From NCBI RefSeq assembly GCF_000317435.1, contig NC_019751.1:2852001-2916000 (forward strand): a stretch of 64,000 nt of DNA, read 5' to 3'. Both the position numbers and the translations under genes were made by a program. Below, in pieces: positions 1-7,958 of the stretch. Every line of letters starts with the position of its first letter. The first letter of the stretch is position 1. Source of the DNA: Calothrix sp. PCC 6303 (GTDB taxonomy: Bacteria; Cyanobacteriota; Cyanobacteriia; Cyanobacteriales; Nostocaceae). The notes under the pieces are model-generated. The model searched no databases. It was not told the DNA's origin and saw nothing but the letters and a program-made list of their open reading frames with translations.

Positions 1-152
1 GGTGAGGATGGGGAATAACTATGTTTTTCTCCTTTTTCCTCTTCCCCTTTACCCCTTGCCCTTTCCAAAACTTGTCGCAAGCGATTGAGGTGCTGCATCA
101 GATAACGTTGATTTTCTTGTTGCCATTCGGCACTAGGTGCTTGAGGAATCAC
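1..152 (-). CDS. AAA ATPase of the contractile injection system (Afp15-like), N-terminal part only
   Basis: The reading frame opens with GTG at 152 and is still open at base 1, so only about 50 residues are visible. The N-terminus contains EWQQENQRYLMQHLNRLRQ, which resembles the start of the AAA ATPases (Afp15/Pvc15 type) found in nearly all eCIS clusters, where they act in particle assembly. The GTG overlaps the stop of the upstream 75-residue gene in a GTGA arrangement, which suggests translational coupling. Walker motifs would lie outside the window. A polypurine low-complexity run is translated in frame as a Gly/Lys/Glu-rich stretch after residue 33. The assignment rests on the short N-terminal match plus the neighbouring Pvc16-like gene. 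Confidence 0.65.
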   Translation of the reverse strand, partial: MIPQAPSAEWQQENQRYLMQHLNRLRQVLERARGKGEEEKGEKHSYSPSS

Positions 153-376
153 TTTTCTAGTTCGGCAATTAAGTTGAGTAAATAAGTCTTTGCTTCTTGT
201 GGAGCAAGTAAAATTACTTGACCTTTACGTAAAATCTCGTATTTTCCACCATGATAGCCATGACCAGCAATTAGTCCTAGTTGTACTGCTTGGTTTCCCA
301 ATTCAGTCAACATGCTAATACCAATCAAGTCACCTTCTTGTTGTAATTGTTGTTTCAACATTTCTTCAGCATCCAT
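149..376 (-). CDS. small hypothetical protein of the CIS locus
   Basis: A 75-residue soluble protein with ATG at 376. I do not recognise a named family. It has an N-terminal helix (MDAEEMLKQQLQQEG), a Gly/His-rich middle (IAGHGYHGGKYEILRKG) and a C-terminal helix. It lies between the Pvc16-like gene and the ATPase on the same strand, and its TGA overlaps the GTG of the ATPase, so it is very likely co-translated with the ATPase. A role in assembly or as an ATPase partner is inference from position only. Confidence 0.6.
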   Translation of the reverse strand: MDAEEMLKQQLQQEGDLIGISMLTELGNQAVQLGLIAGHGYHGGKYEILRKGQVILLAPQEAKTYLLNLIAELEK

Positions 377-649
377 AAAAATAAATAATGGGGAAAAGAG
401 GAAGGGGGAATGGGAAAAAGAGGTAAGTAGTTGTGCAAAATTAATTAATTAATTGTACATTCCGGAAACTTGAAGTCCTTGGGTGCGCGGAGCGTGTCCG
501 TTTAGGACTTATGCTTCCTCCGTCGCAATGACAATATATATTTAATTTTGCGTAAGCACTTAGTAGGTTATCCGGCTATCACAACTAGAAAAGGGTAATG
601 GTTCAAAGTTTGTTATTTCCCTTTTTCCTTTCCCCATCTTTCCCTTCTC
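377..649. repeat. intergenic spacer with low-complexity G/A runs and a dispersed repeat
   Basis: No gene is seen here. Both edges (about 390-425 and 600-650) are polypurine/polypyrimidine runs of the kind that recur through this locus. The middle (about 485-535) holds a GC-rich segment, GTGCGCGGAGCGTGTCC, followed by a TCCGTCGCAATGACA motif, and looks like a dispersed non-coding repeat rather than a promoter. No clear terminator is visible. Confidence 0.4.
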
Positions 650-1921
650 TTAACTAATTTCAATTCTCGGTGTATTAAACCAACCATAGGTTGAACTAGT
701 ATCATCGCTATCGATACTCAGTAAACTTTCTGCACCATCGATTTGCAAACGTAACAAGTAAGTTGCTGGTTTGACTCCAGTCAAATTAAAAATAATGGTA
801 TCGGTATCAATATTGATGGGTTCAGCTACAAATTGATAACCAATAGGTTCGTCGATAGACCATTCATTCATAACTAACACGACTCGCTGCTTAATTCCCA
901 CCATCACATCTACTTGCAAACTTAGAATAAGCGATCGCAAGTCATCCATTGGTCGGTTTTGCTGTTCGATATTGATTTGTTTAATGGTTGGACGAAGTAC
1001 AAATGGTGCCACATTGGAATCAACTGACCGATTTCCATTATTTAAATTTGCAGTCCCAATGGGAATTTGATGAATAACCTGCAAACTCTGGACACCTGCC
1101 CGCAAAAAATCAACTGGCACATCGGCTAGGATGAGAGTAATTTGATTTTCGCTGACTTCTGATGGTGAAAGTTCAAATCCACCAATTCGCACTTGGGTAA
1201 TATTATTCGCCAGGTATTTACCGCGAATTTGTAAGGTACTGCTGGCTAAAATAGGTTCCAGTTTCCCAGTAGCAGAAACCACCTGCTCAACCAGCGGACG
1301 ATTGGGAAATGGAACTGTACCCCCAAGATTGCGATCGCTTACAGGTAAGGCACGTTTCAAGGATTCATCACCATCAATCGTCACTACAGTAACTTTGTAC
1401 ACCAGCGACAACATGTAAGGAGCTTGAAAAAATACAGACCAAACCTTAGATAAGTTGTCTAAATTTATCTCCAACGGCACTACTAGTAACTGTTGGAGTT
1501 GGTTGGCAAGGTTTGAATCTTCTAAAAATCTATAGCTTGGATCTGCTAAAGCCTCCTGAATAGCTTCAACTGATACTGTTGAATAGTCATTGAAAGTGCG
1601 AATCACACTACCCAACAATCGCTGGGGGATTAGCTCTGTGTCGTTACCATAGAAACTAATCATATAATACAAGTCAACAGCCGCCTGACGTTTGATTGGC
1701 GTTCCTTTGGAGCGAAACGGTGTTGCATCTGCGTTGTTTAGAGCGGGATTGCGGGCAACATGATACAAAAAAAGATTAATACCAGTTTCTGGTGTTCCGT
1801 TACCGATATTTCTTGGTTGTAGTGTTGTGACTCTGACTCCATCGATATCTAGCTGTACCGCAGATTGCAAAATTCTTTGCAGGATGGCTGTCACTGTTGC
1901 GACAGCTAAATAATTACTCAC
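650..1921 (-). CDS. DUF4255 / Pvc16-type protein, predicted CIS tail terminator
   Basis: 423 residues with a GTG start at 1921. The N-terminal ~190 residues (NYLAVATVTAILQRIL, a GINLFLYHV segment and a VDLYYMISFYG segment) match the DUF4255/Pvc16 N-terminal domain. In eCIS this family caps the sheath-tube end opposite the baseplate (Afp16 role). The C-terminal half is beta-rich with an IPT-like stretch around residues 225-290 (ILASSTLQIRGKYLANNITQ). It is transcribed away from the sheath gene and toward the 75-residue protein and the ATPase, so the locus has two divergent arms. Family assignment is firm; the terminator role follows from AFP/PVC work. Confidence 0.85.
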   Translation of the reverse strand: MSNYLAVATVTAILQRILQSAVQLDIDGVRVTTLQPRNIGNGTPETGINLFLYHVARNPALNNADATPFRSKGTPIKRQAAVDLYYMISFYGNDTELIPQRLLGSVIRTFNDYSTVSVEAIQEALADPSYRFLEDSNLANQLQQLLVVPLEINLDNLSKVWSVFFQAPYMLSLVYKVTVVTIDGDESLKRALPVSDRNLGGTVPFPNRPLVEQVVSATGKLEPILASSTLQIRGKYLANNITQVRIGGFELSPSEVSENQITLILADVPVDFLRAGVQSLQVIHQIPIGTANLNNGNRSVDSNVAPFVLRPTIKQINIEQQNRPMDDLRSLILSLQVDVMVGIKQRVVLVMNEWSIDEPIGYQFVAEPINIDTDTIIFNLTGVKPATYLLRLQIDGAESLLSIDSDDTSSTYGWFNTPRIEIS

Positions 1922-2595
1922 TGTCAGTTATTTCACTTAGATAATACTTTGTTTAGGAAATAGATAAAAGTAACTTTTGTTGCTCCCTATTCATTTAAAA
2001 CTTAAAACCTTTCCAATCTAGCCGAGGGAATACTTGTTGTCCATGCCTGTTTAACCCCCATTTTCTGAACTTAATCATCCTTAGAACTCTGTAAAAGACT
2101 ACTGACAGTAACTTTTTTGCGTTAATCTACTATCAGTATACTGAGTTATTTGTATTACTTATGAGTTAAAGCTAAGAGATTTAGAATTCTCATTTAAAAA
2201 ACCTTAACAAAAACTTGGTAAAAACCCTTTACATGTGCCAGTTTAGATATGTGATTTGCGTCACTAAGGTAAATTCAATCGAGTACTTAAGTAGTACAGT
2301 ATAATTAAATGCATAATTAAGTACATATCCGTACGAATTAGTGAAAACTCTGAGTCAGGAAAACGATTGAATTGGAAGAATGCAGTAGAGATGTTAAGCA
2401 AGCAATAGCTCTAATTCAAGATTGCGATCGCTGCAATGAGGGGCGATAAGAATGGTAAAAATGAGTTTTTGTCGAAATAAAAGAAGCTCAAAACCGATCT
2501 TTTTTTTACTCAGCGTCAGCTTTATTAGGAATATTTAATGCACTCTAGAATTTGAGAGTGCCATTCACCCATATACCAAAAGAGGATAGTTACTG
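1922..2595. promoter_or_regulatory. divergent intergenic region between the two CIS arms
   Basis: 674 bases with no supported gene. It must hold the promoters of both the Pvc16-like gene (leftward) and the sheath operon (rightward). A TATAAT box at 2300-2305 on the plus strand lies inside a cluster of GTAC-containing repeats (2280-2335) that could bind a regulator, but no convincing -35 box is seen at the usual spacing. A HIP1 site lies near 2424. If the TATAAT box is used, the leader before the sheath ATG is nearly 300 bases. Confidence 0.4.
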
Positions 2596-4302
2596 ATGGC
2601 ATTAGATTACTTTGCTCCTGGTGTCTACGTTGAAGAAGTAGACAAAGGTAGTCGCCCTATAGAAGGCGTTAGCATGAGCGTAGCTGGTTTTGTTGGTTTT
2701 AGTGAAGATGTCCGTGGGGATGCTGAACTCTTCAAACCGATGATGGTGACTAATTGGAGTCAGTATCTAGAGTATTTTGGTAAACCTGGTTCGGATGGGT
2801 TTACCGACTTTAGCGCTTATTTACCTTTTGCTGTTAAAGGCTGGTTTGATAATGGTGGTGGTCGTTGCTGGGTAGTCAGTATTGGTACTAAGTTGCCTGG
2901 TTCTTCTGCTCCAACAGTAGAAGAAACAGCGACAAAGTTGCTGACGGGAAATGGTAAACCATCATTGATGTTTAACCTCAAGCCAGCCGAGGGTGATACA
3001 CCTGCTCTCATGCCCGCAGGCGATCGCTTAATCGTATCAGTTATTGACAGCGAACCAAAACCACTACCAGAAGATGCACCAGAGGGTACAGATGCACCTC
3101 TGAACACAGGGGAATTTTTCTCTGTGGTTGTCCGCAGTGGCGATCGCATTCTGGAACGGTACGATCATCTGACCATGAATCCCAAGGTAGAAACAGCAGT
3201 TGCTGAATATGCAGTCACTATACTGAAAGCTTCTGAATACGTCAGCATTGCAGATATTTCTCAAACTGGACAAGCTCTGTCTCGTCGTCCTGCTAACGGT
3301 TCCTACGAAATTGCTCCTCCTCCTTATGTTGCTCGTGAAGAACACATGGCACGGGATATGCAAGGTGCGCGTACCGATAAAACAGGTCTCCAAGGCATCT
3401 TTGAAGTTGATGAAGTCTCAATGGTTGCTTGTCCTGATTTGATGCGAGTCTATCAAGATGGTTTGATGAATATTGACCAAGTACACGGCATCATGGAAAT
3501 GATGTTGAGTATGTGCGAAAATTCCTTCCCTGGTCCAGCTTTCCGCATGGCTGTACTTGATGCACCTCCTATTAAACCTGGAAAGAATGAAAACCGTGCA
3601 GTTCCAGCAGAACAGCAAAAACCCCAGGATGTCTACAATTGGTTGCGTGATTTCAACCGTCGTTCCATGTTTGGAGCACTTTACTATCCTTGGATTAAGG
3701 TTGCTAACCCTCGCAATGGTGGTAAACCAATTCTTGTTCCCCCTAGTGGTCACATGATGGGTTTATGGTGTCGTACTGATCAAACAAGAGGTATTTTCAA
3801 AGCTCCTGCAAATGATACTCCTCGTGGTGTTCTCGGTTTGGCTTATGAAACCAATATGCGCGAGCAGGAATTACTAAATCCAGTTGGAATTAACTGTATC
3901 CGTAACTTTGTAAATTACAACCGGGGTTTCAAAGTTTGGGGCGCTCGCACATTGGTTGAACCAGATAACATTCAATGGCGTTATATCAGTGTTCGTCGTT
4001 TGATTAGCTACATTGAAAAATCCATTGAAATTGGTACCCAATGGGTTGTATTTGAACCGAATGATATGGATTTGTGGGAACGGGTAAAGCGTACCGTTAG
4101 CAACTTCTTAGAGGGATTGTGGAGACAAGGTGCATTGTTTGGTGGTTCACCTGCGGAAGCTTTCTACGTCAAATGTGATGGTGAATTGAACACCCATGAA
4201 ACCATGATGATGGGTCGTCTGTATGTGGAAATCGGCGTTTGTCCAGTACGTCCCGCAGAATTCGTTATCTTCCGTATTAGTCAGTGGGCACCTGGAGAAT
4301 AA
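2596..4302 (+). CDS. CIS sheath protein (phage tail sheath family, Afp2-4-like)
   Basis: 568 residues, close to the usual length of eCIS sheaths. The N-terminus LDYFAPGVYVEEVDKGSRPI is the classic sheath start. The C-terminal domain is typical, with an EPNDMDLWERVKRTVSNFL segment, the LFGGSPAEAFYVKCD segment and a final RPAEFVIFRISQ strand. It polymerises around the tube and contracts to drive it forward. It is the only sheath gene in the window, whereas AFP and PVC have several sheath paralogues. It is followed by a 153-base spacer with a long inverted repeat, then the tube genes. Start is ATG with a weak AGAGGA site about 10 bases upstream. Confidence 0.95.
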   Translation: MALDYFAPGVYVEEVDKGSRPIEGVSMSVAGFVGFSEDVRGDAELFKPMMVTNWSQYLEYFGKPGSDGFTDFSAYLPFAVKGWFDNGGGRCWVVSIGTKLPGSSAPTVEETATKLLTGNGKPSLMFNLKPAEGDTPALMPAGDRLIVSVIDSEPKPLPEDAPEGTDAPLNTGEFFSVVVRSGDRILERYDHLTMNPKVETAVAEYAVTILKASEYVSIADISQTGQALSRRPANGSYEIAPPPYVAREEHMARDMQGARTDKTGLQGIFEVDEVSMVACPDLMRVYQDGLMNIDQVHGIMEMMLSMCENSFPGPAFRMAVLDAPPIKPGKNENRAVPAEQQKPQDVYNWLRDFNRRSMFGALYYPWIKVANPRNGGKPILVPPSGHMMGLWCRTDQTRGIFKAPANDTPRGVLGLAYETNMREQELLNPVGINCIRNFVNYNRGFKVWGARTLVEPDNIQWRYISVRRLISYIEKSIEIGTQWVVFEPNDMDLWERVKRTVSNFLEGLWRQGALFGGSPAEAFYVKCDGELNTHETMMMGRLYVEIGVCPVRPAEFVIFRISQWAPGE

Positions 4303-4312
4303 AAAAAAGTAA

Positions 4313-4408
4313 GAAATTAGGAGTAAAGAGTGATGAGTTAAAGAATAATAACTGAAGATGAAAAAATCATTAACTCTTAATTTATTTGAACTCTCAACTC
4401 CTAATTTC
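4313..4408. repeat. long inverted repeat between sheath and first tube gene
   Basis: GAAATTAGGAGT at 4313-4324 is exactly inverted as ACTCCTAATTTC at 4397-4408, with further partial pairing inside (GAGTTAA against TTAACTC). The RNA could form a stem-loop just after the sheath stop. There is no U-run of a classic terminator, so it may be an RNA stability or processing element, or simply a mobile short repeat. Confidence 0.5.
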
Positions 4409-4455
4409 TACCTTTAAAAACATTTTCATTATTGATTATTTAAGGAGTTCAAATC

Positions 4456-4929
4456 ATGCCAGAATTAAAGCCAATACCAACTAGTAGATTTTATGTAGAA
4501 TTTGATGGACTGACGCAAAAATTAATCAAAAGTATCACTGATTTTAGTTTTACAGGACAGACTACAGGACACGAAAAACCTCTTGCTTCTACCAAAGATG
4601 GAAAAACACTTTGGCAAACAACTTCCGGAGGTTTTAAACAAAATCCTAACTTCACAATTGAAGTTTATCTTGCGGAAGGAGATATGGATTTTTATAATTG
4701 GATGTTAGCGACCATGCCAAAAAGCGAAGGTGGAAAAGGTGAATGGTCAAAAAACCGTAAAGCTGGTGCTTTAGTTGCTTATGATAGTGAAGATGCAGAG
4801 ATTATGCGTTGGAAAATAACCAACGGTTGGATTAAATCTTACAAAATATCAGAATTTGCTTCTGATAGCAACCAGTTAGCTGTAGAAACATTTGAAGTCG
4901 TTTGTGAGCAAGTAGATAGGACGACATAA
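4456..4929 (+). CDS. CIS tube protein 1 (phage tail tube / gp19-like family)
   Basis: 157 residues. The pattern SRFYVEFDGLTQKLIKSI near the N-terminus, a FYNWMLATMP segment around residue 78 and a C-terminal IKSYKISEFASDSNQLAVETFEV region match the T4 gp19-like tube family used by eCIS (Afp1/Afp5 type). These subunits stack as hexameric rings to form the inner tube. ATG at 4456 follows TAAGGAG at 4441-4447. It is the first of four members of this family in the operon (others at 5034, 5611 and 7431); which one makes the main tube cannot be read from sequence. Confidence 0.9.
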   Translation: MPELKPIPTSRFYVEFDGLTQKLIKSITDFSFTGQTTGHEKPLASTKDGKTLWQTTSGGFKQNPNFTIEVYLAEGDMDFYNWMLATMPKSEGGKGEWSKNRKAGALVAYDSEDAEIMRWKITNGWIKSYKISEFASDSNQLAVETFEVVCEQVDRTT

Positions 4930-5033
4930 TTATTGGTTATTTTCTATTGATTATTAGTCATTAGTTATGAATTGGTAATCATCAAAAATAACAAATGGCA
5001 TAAACGAAAAACAAAATTTTAGTGGAGTTAAAA

Positions 5034-5507
5034 ATGGCGAAAGGTGAACTATTAGCTTGTTCTAAGTTTTATGTTCAGTTTGACGGGTTAGAAGATTTAA
5101 TAGTCAAAAAAGTTAGTGGTGTTTCTATAGAATTACAAACTGCTGGCGACCAAAATCCTTTTGGTGTTACAAAAGGAGGAAAAGCACAAATTCAAGCCAC
5201 AGTTACAGGTGTTCAAAATAGTGCTGTGACTGTTGAATATGTGGGTACTGTAAATGATAATAGATTATTTAAATGGTATGAGGAATCCCACTCTCAACCG
5301 ACAACAGGTGGTGGAAGTACCAATAAAGGAGCGTTAAAAACTGGCTCTATTGTTCTCTACAATCAAGGTGGTGACGAAGCTGCACGCTGGGATATGACTG
5401 GTGTAATGCCCAAAGCTTATAAAACCACAAAAATGGAAGCTGGTAGTACGGAACTATTTATTGAAATTGTCGAGTACGCTTTTCATTCTATCCGACGAAC
5501 TAAATAA
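5034..5507 (+). CDS. CIS tube protein 2 (phage tail tube family)
   Basis: 157 residues from ATG at 5034. An in-frame GTG exists at 5022, but GTGGAG at 5022-5027 sits where the ribosome-binding site should be, so ATG is preferred. The sequence starts MAKGELLACSKFYVQFDGLEDLIVK and ends with a YKTTKMEAGSTELFIEIVEYAF stretch, the family pattern. It has a Gly/Ser/Thr-rich loop (SQPTTGGGSTNKG) around residue 90 that the first tube protein lacks. It is probably an Afp1/Afp5-type tube or tube-initiator subunit. Confidence 0.88.
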   Translation: MAKGELLACSKFYVQFDGLEDLIVKKVSGVSIELQTAGDQNPFGVTKGGKAQIQATVTGVQNSAVTVEYVGTVNDNRLFKWYEESHSQPTTGGGSTNKGALKTGSIVLYNQGGDEAARWDMTGVMPKAYKTTKMEAGSTELFIEIVEYAFHSIRRTK

Positions 5508-5610
5508 TTTTAGTTAGTCATTGGTCAATTATTAGTAGTTAATTAAAAAATACGATATAGATGACTAATGACTAATTTTTCAAAATCCAAAATCTCAAAT
5601 CCAAAATTCT

Positions 5611-6099
5611 GTGAGTGATAATAAATTTGAAGTTCTAACTTCTTCCAAGTTTTACTTAGAAATTCAGCTTGATGGAAGTGATAACCGTATTGATGCTTAT
5701 TTTATGGAGTGTCAGGGTTTTGAACGTACATCTGATGTAATTGATTTTTGTCAAGTTACTCCGCAAAAATGGGGAAAAAATTCCTCTGCAGTTGGTCGTC
5801 TAGTTCGGACAAAAATGCCCGGAAATTCTAAAACTGGTAATTTGATTTTACGTCGAGGGATGACAACATCAATGATTTTTTGGGCTTGGTTTTCGGCAGT
5901 AGAACAGGGTCAATGGTCGCAAAAACGTAAAAATGGCGATTTAGTTCTTTACAATCAAGCCAGTGATGAACAAGCTAGATTTCGCTTTTTTGGTGCATGG
6001 CCCGTAAAATATAAGATTTCTGATGTCAAAGCAGGAAGCGCTGAGTTTGAAATTGAAGAAGTGGAATTAGCTATAGATGAGTTTAAGCGGATTAAATAA
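5611..6099 (+). CDS. CIS tube-family protein 3 (gp19-like)
   Basis: 162 residues starting at GTG 5611. Family features are TSSKFYLEIQLDGSDN at the start, an IDAYFMECQGFERTSDV segment, LILRRGMTTSMIFWAWF around residues 75-91 and PVKYKISDVKAGSAEFEIEEVELA near the end. The CQGF and LRRGM features are also present in the 7431 gene, so these two form a subgroup distinct from the 4456 and 5034 pair. That fits specialised tube-initiator or baseplate-proximal subunits. The spacer upstream carries TTAGTCA-type repeats with inverted pairing. Confidence 0.88.
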   Translation: MSDNKFEVLTSSKFYLEIQLDGSDNRIDAYFMECQGFERTSDVIDFCQVTPQKWGKNSSAVGRLVRTKMPGNSKTGNLILRRGMTTSMIFWAWFSAVEQGQWSQKRKNGDLVLYNQASDEQARFRFFGAWPVKYKISDVKAGSAEFEIEEVELAIDEFKRIK

Positions 6100-6360
6100 C
6101 GATTTCGGAAAAATTACCAACTCATGAGCTTGCACAGAACAGAATAATCGTAATTTCTGAGGATATGAGTTGAAAATTAGGAGTTATGGGTTATAACTTA
6201 AAATGTTATTGATTTTAGATGTGGTGGATATGTGAGTTATAACTTGTAAGTTATGAGTTGTGAGTTGAAAAACAATGTAAAAGACATAATTTCAATCTCA
6301 AAATTCAGAATTCACAATTTATATATAACTCCTAACTCTTAATTATTAAAGGTAGAGACG
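6100..6360. repeat. spacer rich in short repeats and inverted segments
   Basis: 261 bases without a gene. Repeated units such as GAGTTATGGGTTATAACTTA and ATAACTTGTAAGTTATGAG are partly self-complementary, and TTAGGAGTTAT near 6177 is inverted as ATAACTCCTAA near 6326. It resembles the spacers after the sheath and the other tube genes. Confidence 0.45.
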
Positions 6361-6678
6361 ATGCAAACAGAATTTGAATTTACCTTACCTAAAGGCTATC
6401 TTGATGAAGATGGTAATACTCATTGTAAGGGTGTGATGCGTCTGTCACGCGCTATTGATGAGATTGTACCGTTGCGTGACCCGCGAGTGAAGTCAAATCC
6501 AGCTTATGCGACGGTAATTATTTTATCACGAGTCATTACGACTCTGGGAGCCTTAGATGAAGTAACACCAGTGGTGATTGAGGGTTTATTTGCTTGTGAT
6601 CTCAGCTATCTACAAAAGTTCTATCGACAAATAAATGAACTAGAATCAGATATTGCCGAGCTTGCAGTACCCGTATAA
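6361..6678 (+). CDS. phage tail assembly-type protein 1 of the CIS
   Basis: 105 residues. It starts MQTEFEFTLPKGYLDEDGN, followed by VMRLSRAIDEIVPLRDPRV, ILSRVITTLGALDEVTP and DLSYLQKFYRQINEL. The pattern (beta hairpin, DP/DR motif, then helices ending in a DL-YL-FY-IN helix) is that of small eCIS proteins annotated as phage tail assembly proteins. It is a paralogue of the next gene but lacks that gene's C-terminal Cys motif. The probable role is chaperone or baseplate assembly; no enzymatic motif is visible. Confidence 0.75.
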   Translation: MQTEFEFTLPKGYLDEDGNTHCKGVMRLSRAIDEIVPLRDPRVKSNPAYATVIILSRVITTLGALDEVTPVVIEGLFACDLSYLQKFYRQINELESDIAELAVPV

Positions 6679-6703
6679 TCTTAGTTTAAGTATAAAATAG
6701 TTA

Positions 6704-7069
6704 ATGTTAACTACAGAGTTTGAGTTTACACTTCCCCGTGGGTTGATGGATGAGGAAAGAGTTATTCATCGTCATGGAGTGATGCGGCTAGCGACTGCAA
6801 AAGATGAAATAATTGTACAAAAGGATAGACGAACTCAAGACAGTCCAGCTTATGGAACTTTAGTTATGTTTTCCCAGGTGATTCTTAAATTGGGTAATTT
6901 ATCTCAAATTACACCTGAACAACTAGAGAATTTGTTTAGTTTTGACTTGAGTTATCTACGGGAATTTTATGATCGCATCAATCAACAGGGAAATGCTCAA
7001 ATCCCGGTTATTTGTCCAAGTTGTAACCACAAATTCCGTCAGGAGTTGATGCTATCGGGGGAATTATAA
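6704..7069 (+). CDS. phage tail assembly-type protein 2 with C-terminal CxxC motif
   Basis: 121 residues, clearly paralogous to the 105-residue neighbour (TEFEFTLPRGLMDEE; GVMRLATAKDEI; LSYLREFYDRINQ). It adds a tail VICPSCNHKFRQEL containing one CPxC half of a possible zinc knuckle, with a His three residues later. It ends at 7069, and the next reading frame (DUF6760) overlaps its 3' end in the -1 register with no canonical start, which suggests ribosomal frameshifting as in other tail-assembly genes. The short spacer (25 bases) to the previous gene supports co-transcription. Confidence 0.75.
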   Translation: MLTTEFEFTLPRGLMDEERVIHRHGVMRLATAKDEIIVQKDRRTQDSPAYGTLVMFSQVILKLGNLSQITPEQLENLFSFDLSYLREFYDRINQQGNAQIPVICPSCNHKFRQELMLSGEL

Positions 7070-7215
7070 GCTATCCTTCAGACCAGCTACATGAAGAGAT
7101 AGCTTGTATTGCTTATGAGTTCCATTGGTCTCTAGAAGAAATTATAAACATGGAACATCGCGATCGCCGTCGCTGGGTCGGTGAAATCGGCAAAATTCGA
7201 GAACAGATTGAGTAA
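7054..7215 (+). CDS. DUF6760-type small CIS protein, possibly a frameshift extension of the preceding gene
   Basis: The frame reads GGIISYPSDQLHEEI, then CIAYEFHWSLEEI, then MEHRDRRRWVGEI, the signature of the DUF6760 peptides found after tail-assembly genes in eCIS loci. It ends with TAA at 7213-7215. No ATG, GTG or TTG exists in this frame between the last upstream stop (7024) and the conserved GGII; the only near-cognate options are ATC at 7054, ATT at 7063 or ATA at 7066. The frame is -1 relative to the upstream gene and the overlap contains a run of five G (7057-7061), so it may be made as a fusion by -1 slippage. The product is certain as a family; the start is not. Confidence 0.65.
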   Translation: MGGIISYPSDQLHEEIACIAYEFHWSLEEIINMEHRDRRRWVGEIGKIREQIE

Positions 7216-7234
7216 GGAAAAAAGGGTAATAATT

Positions 7235-7393
7235 ATGGGTGAAGAGAAACTGATAAATATTGATGAAATAGCCAAAAAAATTGTGCAAGACCCAATTCTA
7301 ATGCAAAAGTTGAGCGATCGGGTTTTGGAACTTTTACGGGAAGATACAAGGGTATTAAAAGAACGCTGTCAAGGTTATGGAAATCGATTTTAA
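7235..7393 (+). CDS. small hypothetical CIS-locus protein
   Basis: 52 residues from ATG 7235, preceded by a purine-rich AAGGAAAAAAGGG stretch. A longer frame from 7181 exists but overlaps the DUF6760 frame, so the internal ATG is preferred. It has an acidic/amphipathic helix pair (NIDEIAKKIVQDPILMQKLSDRVLELLRED) and a basic C-terminus. The family is not recognised. Its place between the DUF6760 frame and the fourth tube gene suggests a small structural or chaperone part. Confidence 0.5.
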   Translation: MGEEKLINIDEIAKKIVQDPILMQKLSDRVLELLREDTRVLKERCQGYGNRF

Positions 7394-7430
7394 ATATAAA
7401 AATCATAAATTAGGATAAGTATATATATCA

Positions 7431-7955
7431 ATGGCTAAAAGTATAGATGAAGACTATGGATTAAATTTAATTTCAGCTAACCGCTTTTATGTGGGGATAG
7501 AAAGCAACATTTCAGCTTCATTTACTGAATGTCAAGGGTTAGGTGTCAAGGTAAAATACGAGACTTATCATGAAGGAGGTGTCAATGACCAGCAACGCAT
7601 ATTTTTGGGACAACCCGAATTTTCAGAAGTGACTTTAAAACGTGGAATGAGCGATGATCTGGTATTTTGGCAATGGGCATCTCAGTTAATGAAAACTGAC
7701 GCTAGTAAGTCTATTGAACGTCGTAATGTGAATATTTTAGTGTTTAACCAAGCAGGTGAAACCATGCAATGTTGGACACTTATTGGTGCTGCTCCTGTAG
7801 GTTGGAAAGCACCTTCATTAACTGCGGATTCTTCTAATATTGCGATTGAAGAATTAAATTTGATTTATGAAGGTATTAAAGTTGTAAAAAAATCAGGTGC
7901 TGCTTCTGCAACTCCTATAAATCGTAGTGCAACCGGATATTTTGGTAGTAACTAA
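7431..7955 (+). CDS. CIS tube-family protein 4 (gp19-like)
   Basis: 174 residues. NLISANRFYVGIESNISASFTECQGLGVK, VTLKRGMSDDLVFWQWASQL and WKAPSLTADSSNIAIEELNLIYEGI place it in the tube family, closest in layout to the 5611 gene. It carries a C-terminal Ser/Ala/Gly extension of about 20 residues. It ends 3 bases before the repetitive-protein gene, so the two are probably translated together. A position next to the spike/baseplate genes suggests a tube-initiator role, by analogy with Afp5. Confidence 0.85.
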   Translation: MAKSIDEDYGLNLISANRFYVGIESNISASFTECQGLGVKVKYETYHEGGVNDQQRIFLGQPEFSEVTLKRGMSDDLVFWQWASQLMKTDASKSIERRNVNILVFNQAGETMQCWTLIGAAPVGWKAPSLTADSSNIAIEELNLIYEGIKVVKKSGAASATPINRSATGYFGSN

Positions 7956-7958
7956 ATA

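Noticed and set aside
2817-3757. Several antisense or out-of-frame reading frames within the sheath gene
   Set aside because: They are shadows of a highly conserved sheath frame and show no family signal or start context.
5022-5033. GTG start of tube protein 2 at 5022
   Set aside because: These bases (GTGGAG) are better explained as the ribosome-binding site of ATG 5034.
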